A DNA stretch of 63,614 bases, taken from contig NZ_DOEH01000024.1 of the NCBI RefSeq assembly GCF_003533305.1, positions 1 through 63,614 of the forward strand. The letters run 5' to 3'. Position 1 is the first letter of the stretch, and each line of letters begins with the position of its first letter. Under the pieces are notes generated by a model that saw nothing but the letters and a program-made list of their open reading frames with translations, had not been told where the DNA came from and did no database searches. The stretch is from Providencia sp. (GTDB lineage Bacteria; Pseudomonadota; Gammaproteobacteria; Enterobacterales; Enterobacteriaceae). Positions 50,443 to 58,226 of this stretch are shown here, piece by piece. A program made the position numbers and the translations under genes.

Positions 50443-52098
50443 ATGAATGGCTCATCTGTGACTGAAACGGATGTCATCATTATCGGTGGTGGCGCAACAG
50501 GTGCTGGTGTCGCTCGAGACTGCGCTCGCCGAGGTTTAAGAACTGTTTTACTTGAACGACATGATATCGCGACCGGTGCGACTGGCCGTAACCATGGCTT
50601 ATTGCACAGTGGCGCCCGTTATGCCGTTACTGACAGCGAGTCAGCGAGAGAGTGTATTGAGGAAAATAAAATACTCAAACGCATTGCTCATCATTGTATT
50701 GAGCGAACTGATGGCTTATTTATTACATTGCCTGAAGATAGCCTTGAATATCAAAAACAATTTATTGTCGCCTGCCAAGCTGCCGGCATTGATGCAAATG
50801 CGATTGATCCTGCGGAGGCTATCCGCCTTGAACCTTCAGTAAATCCTCATTTAATAGGCGCTGTTAGAGTACCTGATGGCACCGTTGACCCATTTCGTTT
50901 AACCGCCGCCAATATGTTAGATGCACGCGAGCATGGTGCGAAAGTTTTGACTTACCATGAAGTTATTGGCCTGATCCGTGAAGGTGATAAGGTTCGTGGG
51001 GTGACGGTGTATGATCATAAAACTAAAAATCAATATGATATTTATGCTGAAATTGTCGTTAATGCGGGCGGTATTTGGGGACAGAAAATTGCTGAATATG
51101 GTGACTTAAAAATTAAAATGTTCCCAGCAAAAGGGGCATTGCTGATTTTAGGGCATCGCTTAAATAATATGGTGATTAACCGTTGTCGTAAACCTGCGGA
51201 TGCTGACATTTTAGTCCCCGGTGATACAATTTCATTAATTGGGACGACATCAACACATATTGAATACGATCAAATAGATAACATGTATGTGACTCCCGAA
51301 GAGGTCGATATCCTTATTCGAGAAGGTTCAATGTTGTCACCTGCACTTGCGACAACGCGCATTTTACGTGCATACGCAGGTGTACGTCCTTTAGTTGCAA
51401 GTGATGACGACCCATCGGGACGTAATGTTAGTCGCGGTATTGTGTTATTAGATCACGCTAAACGTGATGGTCTTGAAGGCTTTGTCACTATCACTGGCGG
51501 TAAGTTAATGACTTATCGTTTAATGGCTGAATGGGCTACAGACAAAGTTTGTGAAAAACTCGGTCACAGTGCGAAATGTACTACTGCGGATGCGCCTCTA
51601 CCCGGTTCACAGCACAGTGCGGAAGAAGCGCTTCGCAACGTGGTTTCAATACCGGCACCGATTCGGGGGTCTGCGGTTTATCGTCATGGCGATCGCGCAG
51701 CGGCGATTTTAAGTGCTAATCGATTAGATAAAAGTTTAGTTTGCGAATGTGAAGCGGTCACTGCTGGCGAAGTTCGCTATGCAGTCGATTCTCTCACCGT
51801 GAATAACTTACTTGATTTAAGACGTCGTACTCGAGTGGGAATGGGGACTTGTCAAGGTGAGCTATGTGCGTGTCGTGCCGCTGGTTTACTCAATCGTTTT
51901 AATGTCACTACACCGCATGAAACAGAGCAACAGCTCGGCCATTTTTTAAATGAGCGTTGGAAAGGGGTTAGGCCGATTGCTTGGGGAGATGCATTGCGTG
52001 AAAGTGAATTTACCAGCTGGGTGTATCACGGGCTATGTGGCATGAATGAGGCGACCTTGAGCAAGGTGGCACAGAAGGAGACTGACAATGAAATATGA
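50443..52098 (+). CDS. glpA: Anaerobic glycerol-3-phosphate dehydrogenase subunit A
   Basis: GlpA is the FAD-containing catalytic subunit that oxidises glycerol-3-phosphate to dihydroxyacetone phosphate. The 551-residue protein has the dinucleotide-binding motif DVIIIGGGATGAGVARDCARRG (about 10-31) and NHGLLHSGARYAV (about 50-62). The C-terminal BFD-like 2Fe-2S region has CECE (about 427-430) and GTCQGELCACRAA (about 468-480). Electrons pass to menaquinone through GlpC and can reach fumarate reductase. It overlaps glpB by 11 bases. Confidence 0.96.
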   Translation: MNGSSVTETDVIIIGGGATGAGVARDCARRGLRTVLLERHDIATGATGRNHGLLHSGARYAVTDSESARECIEENKILKRIAHHCIERTDGLFITLPEDSLEYQKQFIVACQAAGIDANAIDPAEAIRLEPSVNPHLIGAVRVPDGTVDPFRLTAANMLDAREHGAKVLTYHEVIGLIREGDKVRGVTVYDHKTKNQYDIYAEIVVNAGGIWGQKIAEYGDLKIKMFPAKGALLILGHRLNNMVINRCRKPADADILVPGDTISLIGTTSTHIEYDQIDNMYVTPEEVDILIREGSMLSPALATTRILRAYAGVRPLVASDDDPSGRNVSRGIVLLDHAKRDGLEGFVTITGGKLMTYRLMAEWATDKVCEKLGHSAKCTTADAPLPGSQHSAEEALRNVVSIPAPIRGSAVYRHGDRAAAILSANRLDKSLVCECEAVTAGEVRYAVDSLTVNNLLDLRRRTRVGMGTCQGELCACRAAGLLNRFNVTTPHETEQQLGHFLNERWKGVRPIAWGDALRESEFTSWVYHGLCGMNEATLSKVAQKETDNEI

Positions 52099-53383
52099 TG
52101 TGGTTGTGATGGGCGGCGGTTTAGCTGGTCTTATCTGTGGTATTCGTCTAACTCAGTCTGGACTCTCTTGTGCCATTGTCAGTGCAGGACAAAATGCGCT
52201 TCATTTTTCATCTGGATCGTTAGATTTACTCACGCATTTGCCTGATGGGCAAGTCGCTGAAAAACCACTGTTGGTGCTTGATGCTTTGAGCCAACAAGCG
52301 CCTATGCATCCCTATAGCCTTATTGGCTCATCCAAAGTAGCTGAACTTGCGCATATGGCACAAACAATATTGCAACAAAGTGGTATGCGATTAAAAGGTT
52401 CCTGTGAAGAAAATCATTACCGCATTACGCCATTAGGTCATAAACGCATGACATGGCTGAGCCCTGAGTCAGTTCCTACCGCAGCGTTACATCAGAAAAT
52501 GGACGTGGGCAAAATTGCGGTTGTGGGCATTGAAGGCTTTCTCGATTTCCAACCACAAATGGTGGCGGATCAATTACAACGCGAAGGGCTACAATCAAGC
52601 TCTCATTATGTGCATTTGCCTTTACTTGATCGGTTAAGAGAAAACCCAAGTGAGTTTAGAGCGATTAATATTGCGCGTTGGTTAGATAGACCTGAAAACA
52701 TGGCACAGATAGTCGAAGAAATCGCTCCGCTCGTGGCCGATGCTGATACTATTTTTATGCCTGCATGTATCGGTCTTGATAGTGAAGAACCAATGCTGGA
52801 GTTACAAAAACGTTTAGGTAAGTCATTATATTTATTGCCAACGTTGCCACCGTCTTTGTTAGGTATTCGTTTGCATGAAACGTTATTACGTCAATTTCGC
52901 CGTCAGGGTGGGATCGTTATGCCGGGCGATAAAGTGACATCGGTAAATTATGTTGGTTCACGAATTGAATCGATACAAACTCGTAATCATGGTGATATTT
53001 CATTGAAGGCGGCGCAGTTTGTTTTGGCTACAGGAAGCTTTTTCAATAATGGTCTGGTGGCAAAATTTGACCGTGTCTATGAGCCACTCATGAATTTAGA
53101 CTTGTGTGAAATTTCAGAACGTGCGAAATGGACCAATAAAGAATTTTTTGCCTCTCAGCCTTATATGGCTTTTGGCGTGCAAACAGATAGTCAATTACGT
53201 GGACATAAAAATGGTGATGCTATTGAAAACCTTTATGTCGCAGGCGCGGTACTGGGTGGATTTGATCCACTGACACAAGGCTGCGGGGCAGGTGTATCGA
53301 TGATAAGTGCTTTGTATGTGGCAAATGAAATTGTGAATGAGTTTGAAAAAAGTAAAGCGAAGCAAGCGGAGGTGGCACAATGA
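52088..53383 (+). CDS. glpB: Anaerobic glycerol-3-phosphate dehydrogenase subunit B
   Basis: GlpB is a flavin-type subunit (FMN) of the anaerobic dehydrogenase. The 431-residue protein starts with the nucleotide motif YDVVVMGGGLAGLICGIRL (about 3-21). The C-terminal GAVLGGFDPLTQGCGAGVSMISALYVA segment (about 392-418) is typical of GlpB. Translation is coupled at both ends: its start overlaps glpA and its stop overlaps the glpC start (ATGA). Confidence 0.95.
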   Translation: MKYDVVVMGGGLAGLICGIRLTQSGLSCAIVSAGQNALHFSSGSLDLLTHLPDGQVAEKPLLVLDALSQQAPMHPYSLIGSSKVAELAHMAQTILQQSGMRLKGSCEENHYRITPLGHKRMTWLSPESVPTAALHQKMDVGKIAVVGIEGFLDFQPQMVADQLQREGLQSSSHYVHLPLLDRLRENPSEFRAINIARWLDRPENMAQIVEEIAPLVADADTIFMPACIGLDSEEPMLELQKRLGKSLYLLPTLPPSLLGIRLHETLLRQFRRQGGIVMPGDKVTSVNYVGSRIESIQTRNHGDISLKAAQFVLATGSFFNNGLVAKFDRVYEPLMNLDLCEISERAKWTNKEFFASQPYMAFGVQTDSQLRGHKNGDAIENLYVAGAVLGGFDPLTQGCGAGVSMISALYVANEIVNEFEKSKAKQAEVAQ

Positions 53384-54573
53384 GTATTCAGGACGGTAGT
53401 TTTGAAAGCTGCATTAAATGTACAGTCTGTACGACTTATTGTCCGGTTGCTAAGGTTAATCCGCTTTACCCAGGTCCTAAGCAAGCCGGCCCTGATGGTG
53501 AGCGTTTACGCTTAAAAGACCCTATGTTGTACGATGAAGCGCTCAAGTATTGTACTAACTGTAAGCGTTGTGAAGTTGCATGCCCATCAGATGTGAAAAT
53601 AGGCGATATTATTGCACGCGCCCGTAATACTTACAGTCAGCAAAAACCAAAATTACGTGATGCAATCTTGAGTCATACTGATTTAATGGGCACCTTATCA
53701 ACACCGTTTGCACCTGTAGTAAATACCATTACAGGTTTAAAACCTGTACGCCAACTGCTTGATAAAGCCTTAAAAATAGATCACCGCCGCGAATTGCCAA
53801 AATATTCATTTGGAACTTTTCGCCGCTGGTATGCGAAACAAGCTGCTGAACAACAAAAATTTGAAGATCAAGTTGCCTATTTTCATGGATGCTTTGTAAA
53901 TTACAACCATCCTCAACTAGGTAAAGACCTCATCAAAGTTTTTAACGGGATGAATATCGGTGTTCAACTTCTTAAACGTGAAAAATGTTGTGGTGTCGCG
54001 CTAATTGCCAATGGCTTTATGAAGCAGGCTAAACGCCAAGCCAATGTTAATTTAGAATCATTGCAAGAAACCATTCTTGAAAAGCATATCCCTGTTGTCG
54101 CAACATCTTCAACTTGTACCTTTACTATCCGCGATGAATATACGCATGTATTGGATGTAGATACCTCTGAAATGCGCGATAACATTGAACTTGCGACGCG
54201 TTATATTTATCGTTTGTTAGAGCAAGGTCGTGAATTAAAACTGAAACATACCCCACTGAAAGTGGCCTACCACACTCCTTGTCATATGGAAAAAATGGGT
54301 TGGACCTCCTATACACTTGAGCTAATCAAACGCGTACCCGGCGTGGAATTAATTGTATTAGATTCCCAATGTTGCGGTATTGCAGGAACCTACGGTTTCA
54401 AAAAAGAAAACTATGAGGTTTCTCAAGGTATTGGAGCAGGCCTATTCCGCCAAATAGAAGAAAGCGGCGCAGATATGGTTATCACGGATTGTGAGACCTG
54501 TAAGTGGCAGATTGAGATGTCGACGAGTAAGAAGTGTGAGCATCCTATTACGCTTTTGGCCCGCGCGCTCTAA
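53380..54573 (+). CDS. glpC: Anaerobic glycerol-3-phosphate dehydrogenase subunit C
   Basis: GlpC anchors the complex and passes electrons to menaquinone. The 397-residue protein has two 4Fe-4S motifs near the N-terminus (CIKCTVCTTYCPVA, about 11-24, and CTNCKRCEVACPSD, about 56-69). Two Cys-rich CCG domains follow: EKCCGVA near 203 and the C-terminal SQCCGIAGTYGFKKENYE near 330. The gene ends 2 bases before the ERIC cluster. No membrane helix is obvious, which is usual for GlpC. Confidence 0.96.
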   Translation: MSIQDGSFESCIKCTVCTTYCPVAKVNPLYPGPKQAGPDGERLRLKDPMLYDEALKYCTNCKRCEVACPSDVKIGDIIARARNTYSQQKPKLRDAILSHTDLMGTLSTPFAPVVNTITGLKPVRQLLDKALKIDHRRELPKYSFGTFRRWYAKQAAEQQKFEDQVAYFHGCFVNYNHPQLGKDLIKVFNGMNIGVQLLKREKCCGVALIANGFMKQAKRQANVNLESLQETILEKHIPVVATSSTCTFTIRDEYTHVLDVDTSEMRDNIELATRYIYRLLEQGRELKLKHTPLKVAYHTPCHMEKMGWTSYTLELIKRVPGVELIVLDSQCCGIAGTYGFKKENYEVSQGIGAGLFRQIEESGADMVITDCETCKWQIEMSTSKKCEHPITLLARAL

Positions 54574-54575
54574 AT

Positions 54576-54796
54576 CCTCGTTATACTTCGATTTGTGGCG
54601 TTGTTGGCTGCGTTTACTAACCCCTCGTCATACTTCGATTTGTGGCGTTGTTGGCCGCGTTTACTAACTCCTCGTCATACTTCGATTTGTGGCGTTGTTG
54701 ACCGCGTTTACTAACCCTAGTCACATACTTTTGTATGCTCCTAGGGATTAGTTTCACTTGCCGCCTAGCCACAATTCGAATTATTTAGAGGATGGC
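54576..54796. repeat. ERIC element with three tandem copies of its 47-bp end
   Basis: A complete 127-base ERIC runs from 54670 to about 54796. It has the end CCTCGTCATACTTCG, the central palindrome CCCTAGTCACATAC/GTATGCTCCTAGGG (54715-54746) and the far end AATTCGAATTATTTAGAG. Its first 47 bases are repeated twice more in tandem at 54576-54622 and 54623-54669. The three units differ at only a few positions (GTTGGCTG, GTTGGCCG and GTTGACCG variants). Confidence 0.88.
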
Positions 54797-54812
54797 TTGA
54801 GTGAGTTGTTTT

Positions 54813-54888
54813 CTTGTCATACTTCGATTTATGGCGTTGTTGGCTGTGTTTACTAATCCTAGCCGTAACTCGAATTATTTAGAGGATG
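54813..54888. repeat. Internally deleted ERIC element
   Basis: Both ERIC ends are present (CTTGTCATACTTCGATTT on the left and CTCGAATTATTTAGAGGA on the right), but the central palindrome is missing. The join falls on CCTAG. This pentamer occurs twice, 48 bases apart, in the neighbouring intact copy (54716 and 54764). A further end fragment (GTTATGCTTCGATT) lies at 54895-54908. Confidence 0.8.
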
Positions 54889-54943
54889 ATCTGCGTTATG
54901 CTTCGATTGATAAATATAAACTGAATCGATGAATCATAAGAAA

Positions 54944-54970
54944 ATCGGCAATAAAAAGATTATTGCCGAT
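54944..54970 (-). terminator. Terminator after dhaL (minus strand)
   Basis: ATCGGCAATA (54944-54953) pairs perfectly with TATTGCCGAT (54961-54970). On the minus strand TTTTCTTA follows. Confidence 0.85.
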
Positions 54971-54978
54971 TGAGAGCG

Positions 54979-55602
54979 TTATTTGATGACCTTTTGTAGC
55001 GTTTCCATCATTAATAATACTGAGGTACCACCGGGATCTGGGTGGCCAATACTACGCTCGCCTAAGTAACTTGCTCGACCTTTTCTGGCTTGCATATTAA
55101 TAGTGGATTCAACACCCTGTTTTGCTGCTGCCACTGCGGCGGTGATAGCCTTATCCAAAGGTTGTGATGAGGCTAGCGTTAGTGCTTCACTAATTGGCCA
55201 CCATACATCACACATTGTTTTATCGTTAGGCTCAGCTCTGCCACGGGAAACAATACCTTCCGTACCTATTTTGATTAACTCTGCTAAATCAGCCACCGTT
55301 AGACTCTCTTTATTTGCTGCACTTTGTGCTGCTTTAATAAAAAAAGTACCAAATAAAGGGCCACTGGCACCACCGACACTTGAAAGTAGCGTCATACCCG
55401 TTGTTTTTAGTATTGTTGCAATGTCCTTATCTGCGACAGTCGGTAGTTTTTCGGCAACTTTTTGAAAGCCGCGGTTCATATTGAGCCCATGGTCGCCGTC
55501 ACCAATAGTCGTGTCGAGTTCAGTTAAATAATCTTGTTCACGGGCAAACGTTTGTGAGCATTGTATGAGCCAGTCATAAATTTGCTTTTGAGTTAAATTC
55601 AT
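54979..55602 (-). CDS. dhaL: Dihydroxyacetone kinase ADP-binding subunit DhaL
   Basis: DhaL carries a tightly bound ADP that phosphorylates dihydroxyacetone on DhaK. The 207-residue protein matches the PTS-dependent E. coli type: LDTTIGDGDHGLNMNRGF (about 28-45) with the Mg-binding Asp residues, TLLSSVGGASGPLFGTFF near 75, and KGRASYLGERSIGHPDPG near the C-terminus. The ATG at 55602 is preceded by TTG, another possible start one codon earlier. It lies 63 bases after dhaK. The phosphoryl donor subunit DhaM is not in the window. Confidence 0.94.
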   Translation of the reverse strand: MNLTQKQIYDWLIQCSQTFAREQDYLTELDTTIGDGDHGLNMNRGFQKVAEKLPTVADKDIATILKTTGMTLLSSVGGASGPLFGTFFIKAAQSAANKESLTVADLAELIKIGTEGIVSRGRAEPNDKTMCDVWWPISEALTLASSQPLDKAITAAVAAAKQGVESTINMQARKGRASYLGERSIGHPDPGGTSVLLMMETLQKVIK

Positions 55603-55665
55603 CAATTGATACTTCCTATTTTGCTGCCATTTATCTTTATGCGAAGGATAGAAATACGTTAAAAA

Positions 55666-56736
55666 TTAGCATTTCCAACGTAATGCTGGCGTATTAACTG
55701 GCGCGTCCCATAACAGTAAGGCTTCGTCATCTACTTTTAGTAGCGTAATAGATACCCCTTGCATATCGAGAGCAGTGCAGTAAGAACCAATTAAATTGCG
55801 TTCAATTGTAAGCCCAAATTCAGTGCAGCAAGTTTGTAGACGATGATAAACCGCGTAAAGCTCAGAAAGTGGTGTAGCACCGAGGTTATTAACTAAAGCA
55901 ATTACTCGATCGCCTTTTTGAAGTGGTTCTTTGACTTGGTGATTATCTTGCCATTGACCATTTTCGCGATCCCACTGTCGAACTGTTCTCTCATAATGAC
56001 CATTTTCGATCAAAGTTTCGAACATCTGATCGACCGTATCATTTAAATGAGTGAAACGGCGGCGTTCGATCCCCGGCTCTCCATGGATGCCCACTCCGAA
56101 TTCCATTTCATTATCAGGAAGCTCGAAAGATGGTTTTCTCGCTGCGGGAACGGTACAGGCATGTAGTGCAATACCTAAGCTATAGCCATTATTGTTAGTT
56201 TTATGTCCAAGCTCGACGAGTTTATCGAGAGAATAACCTTTGCAAGCCGCTGCTCCGAGTATTTTTTCCATTAGTACTGTATTGGCGACACCTCTGCGTC
56301 CTGCGGTATAGAGGCTATCTTTAACCGCCACATCATCATCAACTAAAACAACCGCAATTTTAGTACCCGCATCGTGTAGTAATTCGGTGGCAGTTTCAAA
56401 ATTGAGTATATCGCCAGTGTAGTTTTTAATGATCATTAAAACACCTTCTCCCCCATCAATGGCCATGGCACATTCCATCATTTGATCGGGTGTTGGTGAG
56501 GTAAATATTTCACCAGGACAAGCGCCATCTAGCATGCCTTGCCCAATATAGCCACTGTGCATAGGTTCATGACCGCTGCCGCCTCCAGATAGTAGGCCAA
56601 CTTTGCCATTTAAGGGTGCATCTCGGTGAACGAGATAAGTCGGGTCGATATTTAGTCGTAATTCAGGATGGGCAGCAACGAGGCCTTGATTGACTTCACT
56701 AATGATATCTTCAACACGGTTAATCAGTTTTTTCAT
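55666..56736 (-). CDS. dhaK: Dihydroxyacetone kinase substrate-binding subunit DhaK
   Basis: DhaK binds dihydroxyacetone covalently through a His. The 356-residue protein has [19 protein letters not shown] (about 47-65), [15 protein letters not shown] near 103, and [12 protein letters not shown] near 217, which contains the substrate-linking His. The length equals that of E. coli DhaK. It leads dhaK-dhaL. A GlpR-type half-site (TGTTCGAT, 56784-56791) lies about 50 bases upstream, which may link it to the adjacent glp genes; this is weak evidence. Confidence 0.95.
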   Translation of the reverse strand: MKKLINRVEDIISEVNQGLVAAHPELRLNIDPTYLVHRDAPLNGKVGLLSGGGSGHEPMHSGYIGQGMLDGACPGEIFTSPTPDQMMECAMAIDGGEGVLMIIKNYTGDILNFETATELLHDAGTKIAVVLVDDDVAVKDSLYTAGRRGVANTVLMEKILGAAACKGYSLDKLVELGHKTNNNGYSLGIALHACTVPAARKPSFELPDNEMEFGVGIHGEPGIERRRFTHLNDTVDQMFETLIENGHYERTVRQWDRENGQWQDNHQVKEPLQKGDRVIALVNNLGATPLSELYAVYHRLQTCCTEFGLTIERNLIGSYCTALDMQGVSITLLKVDDEALLLWDAPVNTPALRWKC

Positions 56737-56930
56737 CTTACAGACTCCAGAAGATAGAGGGCGATGTTTAACTCTGTTTTTTGTGTTCGATTATGTTCTT
56801 TTTGATTCGAATTTGGTTGTTAATAGCGTGGGACGTTTCGATTATGCAATCAGGCTAGCATAGCTCGGTTTTTATTGGATTAAGTAAACCAATAAAATGA
56901 GAGTTAGATCGGGAATTATTGTGAAGAAAT

Positions 56931-56952
56931 AGAAGGGGAAAGTTCCCCTTCT
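56931..56952 (-). terminator. Hairpin after yhhQ (minus strand)
   Basis: AGAAGGGGAA (56931-56940) pairs with TTCCCCTTCT (56943-56952). The tight loop means the top of the stem opens. On the minus strand ATTTCTTC follows. Confidence 0.65.
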
Positions 56953-56962
56953 AAAAAGAGAT

Positions 56963-57631
56963 TTAGTGTTGATTGGCTAACTGTTTTTTGCTTGCGTCAT
57001 TAAAGAAGGATTTTAAAATGAAATTAAGCAGTACACCGTAAGCAGGTAGGAAAAATAGCATACAGATTAACAGCTTAAATACATAGTCAACTAACGCAAT
57101 TTCAACCCAATTGGCGGCCATAAAAGGGTCGCTACTACGATAAAACGCAATAAAGAAGAAGGCGATAGTATCAATTAGGTTACCAAAAAACATGGCGCAA
57201 GCTGGTGCTACATACCAACGCTTATTTTGGCGTAGACGGTTAAATACACTGACATCTAAAATTTGTCCCAGCACATAGGCCATAAAACTGGCGGCTGCGA
57301 TACGCGCAACAAATAAGTTAAATGTTGTTATGGAGGCGAAACCTTGCCATTCACCCTGAAAAAATAGGGCTGAAATAACATAAGAAATTAGTAAGGCGGG
57401 TAGCATGACCGAACTAATGATGCGACGAGCAAGGGGAGCACCATAGATCCGCACCGTTAAATCCGTTGCGAGAAAAATAAATGGAAAAGTGAAAGCGCCC
57501 CATGTGGTATGAAAACCGAAAATATTGATCGGCAATTGCACCAGATAGTTACTAGATGAAATAATTAAAATATGAAATAACGATAGCCAAATTAACGCAG
57601 TGGCTTTTTGCTGCGGAGTAAATGCAAACAT
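56963..57631 (-). CDS. yhhQ: Queuosine precursor transporter YhhQ
   Basis: YhhQ imports the queuosine precursors preQ0 and preQ1. The 222-residue protein has six hydrophobic segments and the family landmarks LVQLPINIFGFHTTWGAFTFPFIFLATDLTVRIYG (about 31-65) and FGNLIDTIAFFFIAFY near 150. The length is close to E. coli YhhQ. It is divergent from tusA, with the same neighbours as in E. coli. No preQ1 riboswitch is visible upstream. Confidence 0.93.
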   Translation of the reverse strand: MFAFTPQQKATALIWLSLFHILIISSSNYLVQLPINIFGFHTTWGAFTFPFIFLATDLTVRIYGAPLARRIISSVMLPALLISYVISALFFQGEWQGFASITTFNLFVARIAAASFMAYVLGQILDVSVFNRLRQNKRWYVAPACAMFFGNLIDTIAFFFIAFYRSSDPFMAANWVEIALVDYVFKLLICMLFFLPAYGVLLNFILKSFFNDASKKQLANQH

Positions 57632-57816
57632 ATTGTACCTTTTTAGCGACTGATGGGGTGAGGGAACCCATAAAAGACCCAGTTTAAGTTTATTATGACT
57701 AAAAATTGGGAAGTGCGCATCATACGCTTGCTGCGCAACAAAAGCAAAACTGTTCGACCAGTCTGGTAGTTTTTATTATATAATCAATTTATTATTTATT
57801 TAAAAAAGTATTTTTT

Positions 57817-58071
57817 ATGTCTGATTTATTTTCTAATGCAACCAAAACCCTTGATACATTAGGCCTTCGTTGCCCTGAACCTGTAATGTTAGTGCGCAAA
57901 ACAGTGCGTAATATGGGGGAGGGGGAGACTTTGCTTATCATTGCTGACGATCCGGCAACAACACGAGATATTCCCGGTTTTTGTCGTTTTATGGAACATG
58001 AATTGTTAGCAGTTGAAGCTGAAAAAGTACCCTATCGTTATTTGTTGCGCAAAAAATCGAGTAGTTTGTAA
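57817..58071 (+). CDS. tusA: Sulfur carrier TusA
   Basis: TusA relays persulfide sulfur from IscS for 2-thiouridine in tRNA and for molybdenum cofactor. The 84-residue protein has the signature [17 protein letters not shown], with the active Cys at about residue 19. [22 protein letters not shown] follows. It lies between yhhQ and zntA, as in E. coli. Confidence 0.96.
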   Translation: MSDLFSNATKTLDTLGLRCPEPVMLVRKTVRNMGEGETLLIIADDPATTRDIPGFCRFMEHELLAVEAEKVPYRYLLRKKSSSL

Positions 58072-58172
58072 TTTTTTGCGTGAAAGTAGAAAAGTTAGCC
58101 CTCATTAATTACAATGAAATTTATGCTTAATTCATTGTTTTAAAACTAATTTTTAAAGTGACGCGTAATAAG

Positions 58173-58206
58173 AACTGCCACTATTTATCTGTAAATAGTG
58201 GCAGTT
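58173..58206. terminator. 15-bp hairpin between tusA and zntA
   Basis: AACTGCCACTATTTA (58173-58187) pairs perfectly with TAAATAGTGGCAGTT (58192-58206). The convergent genes on both sides make a shared terminator likely, although the T-runs are interrupted. Confidence 0.7.
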
Positions 58207-58226
58207 GAGTATTTAAACAATAAGCG

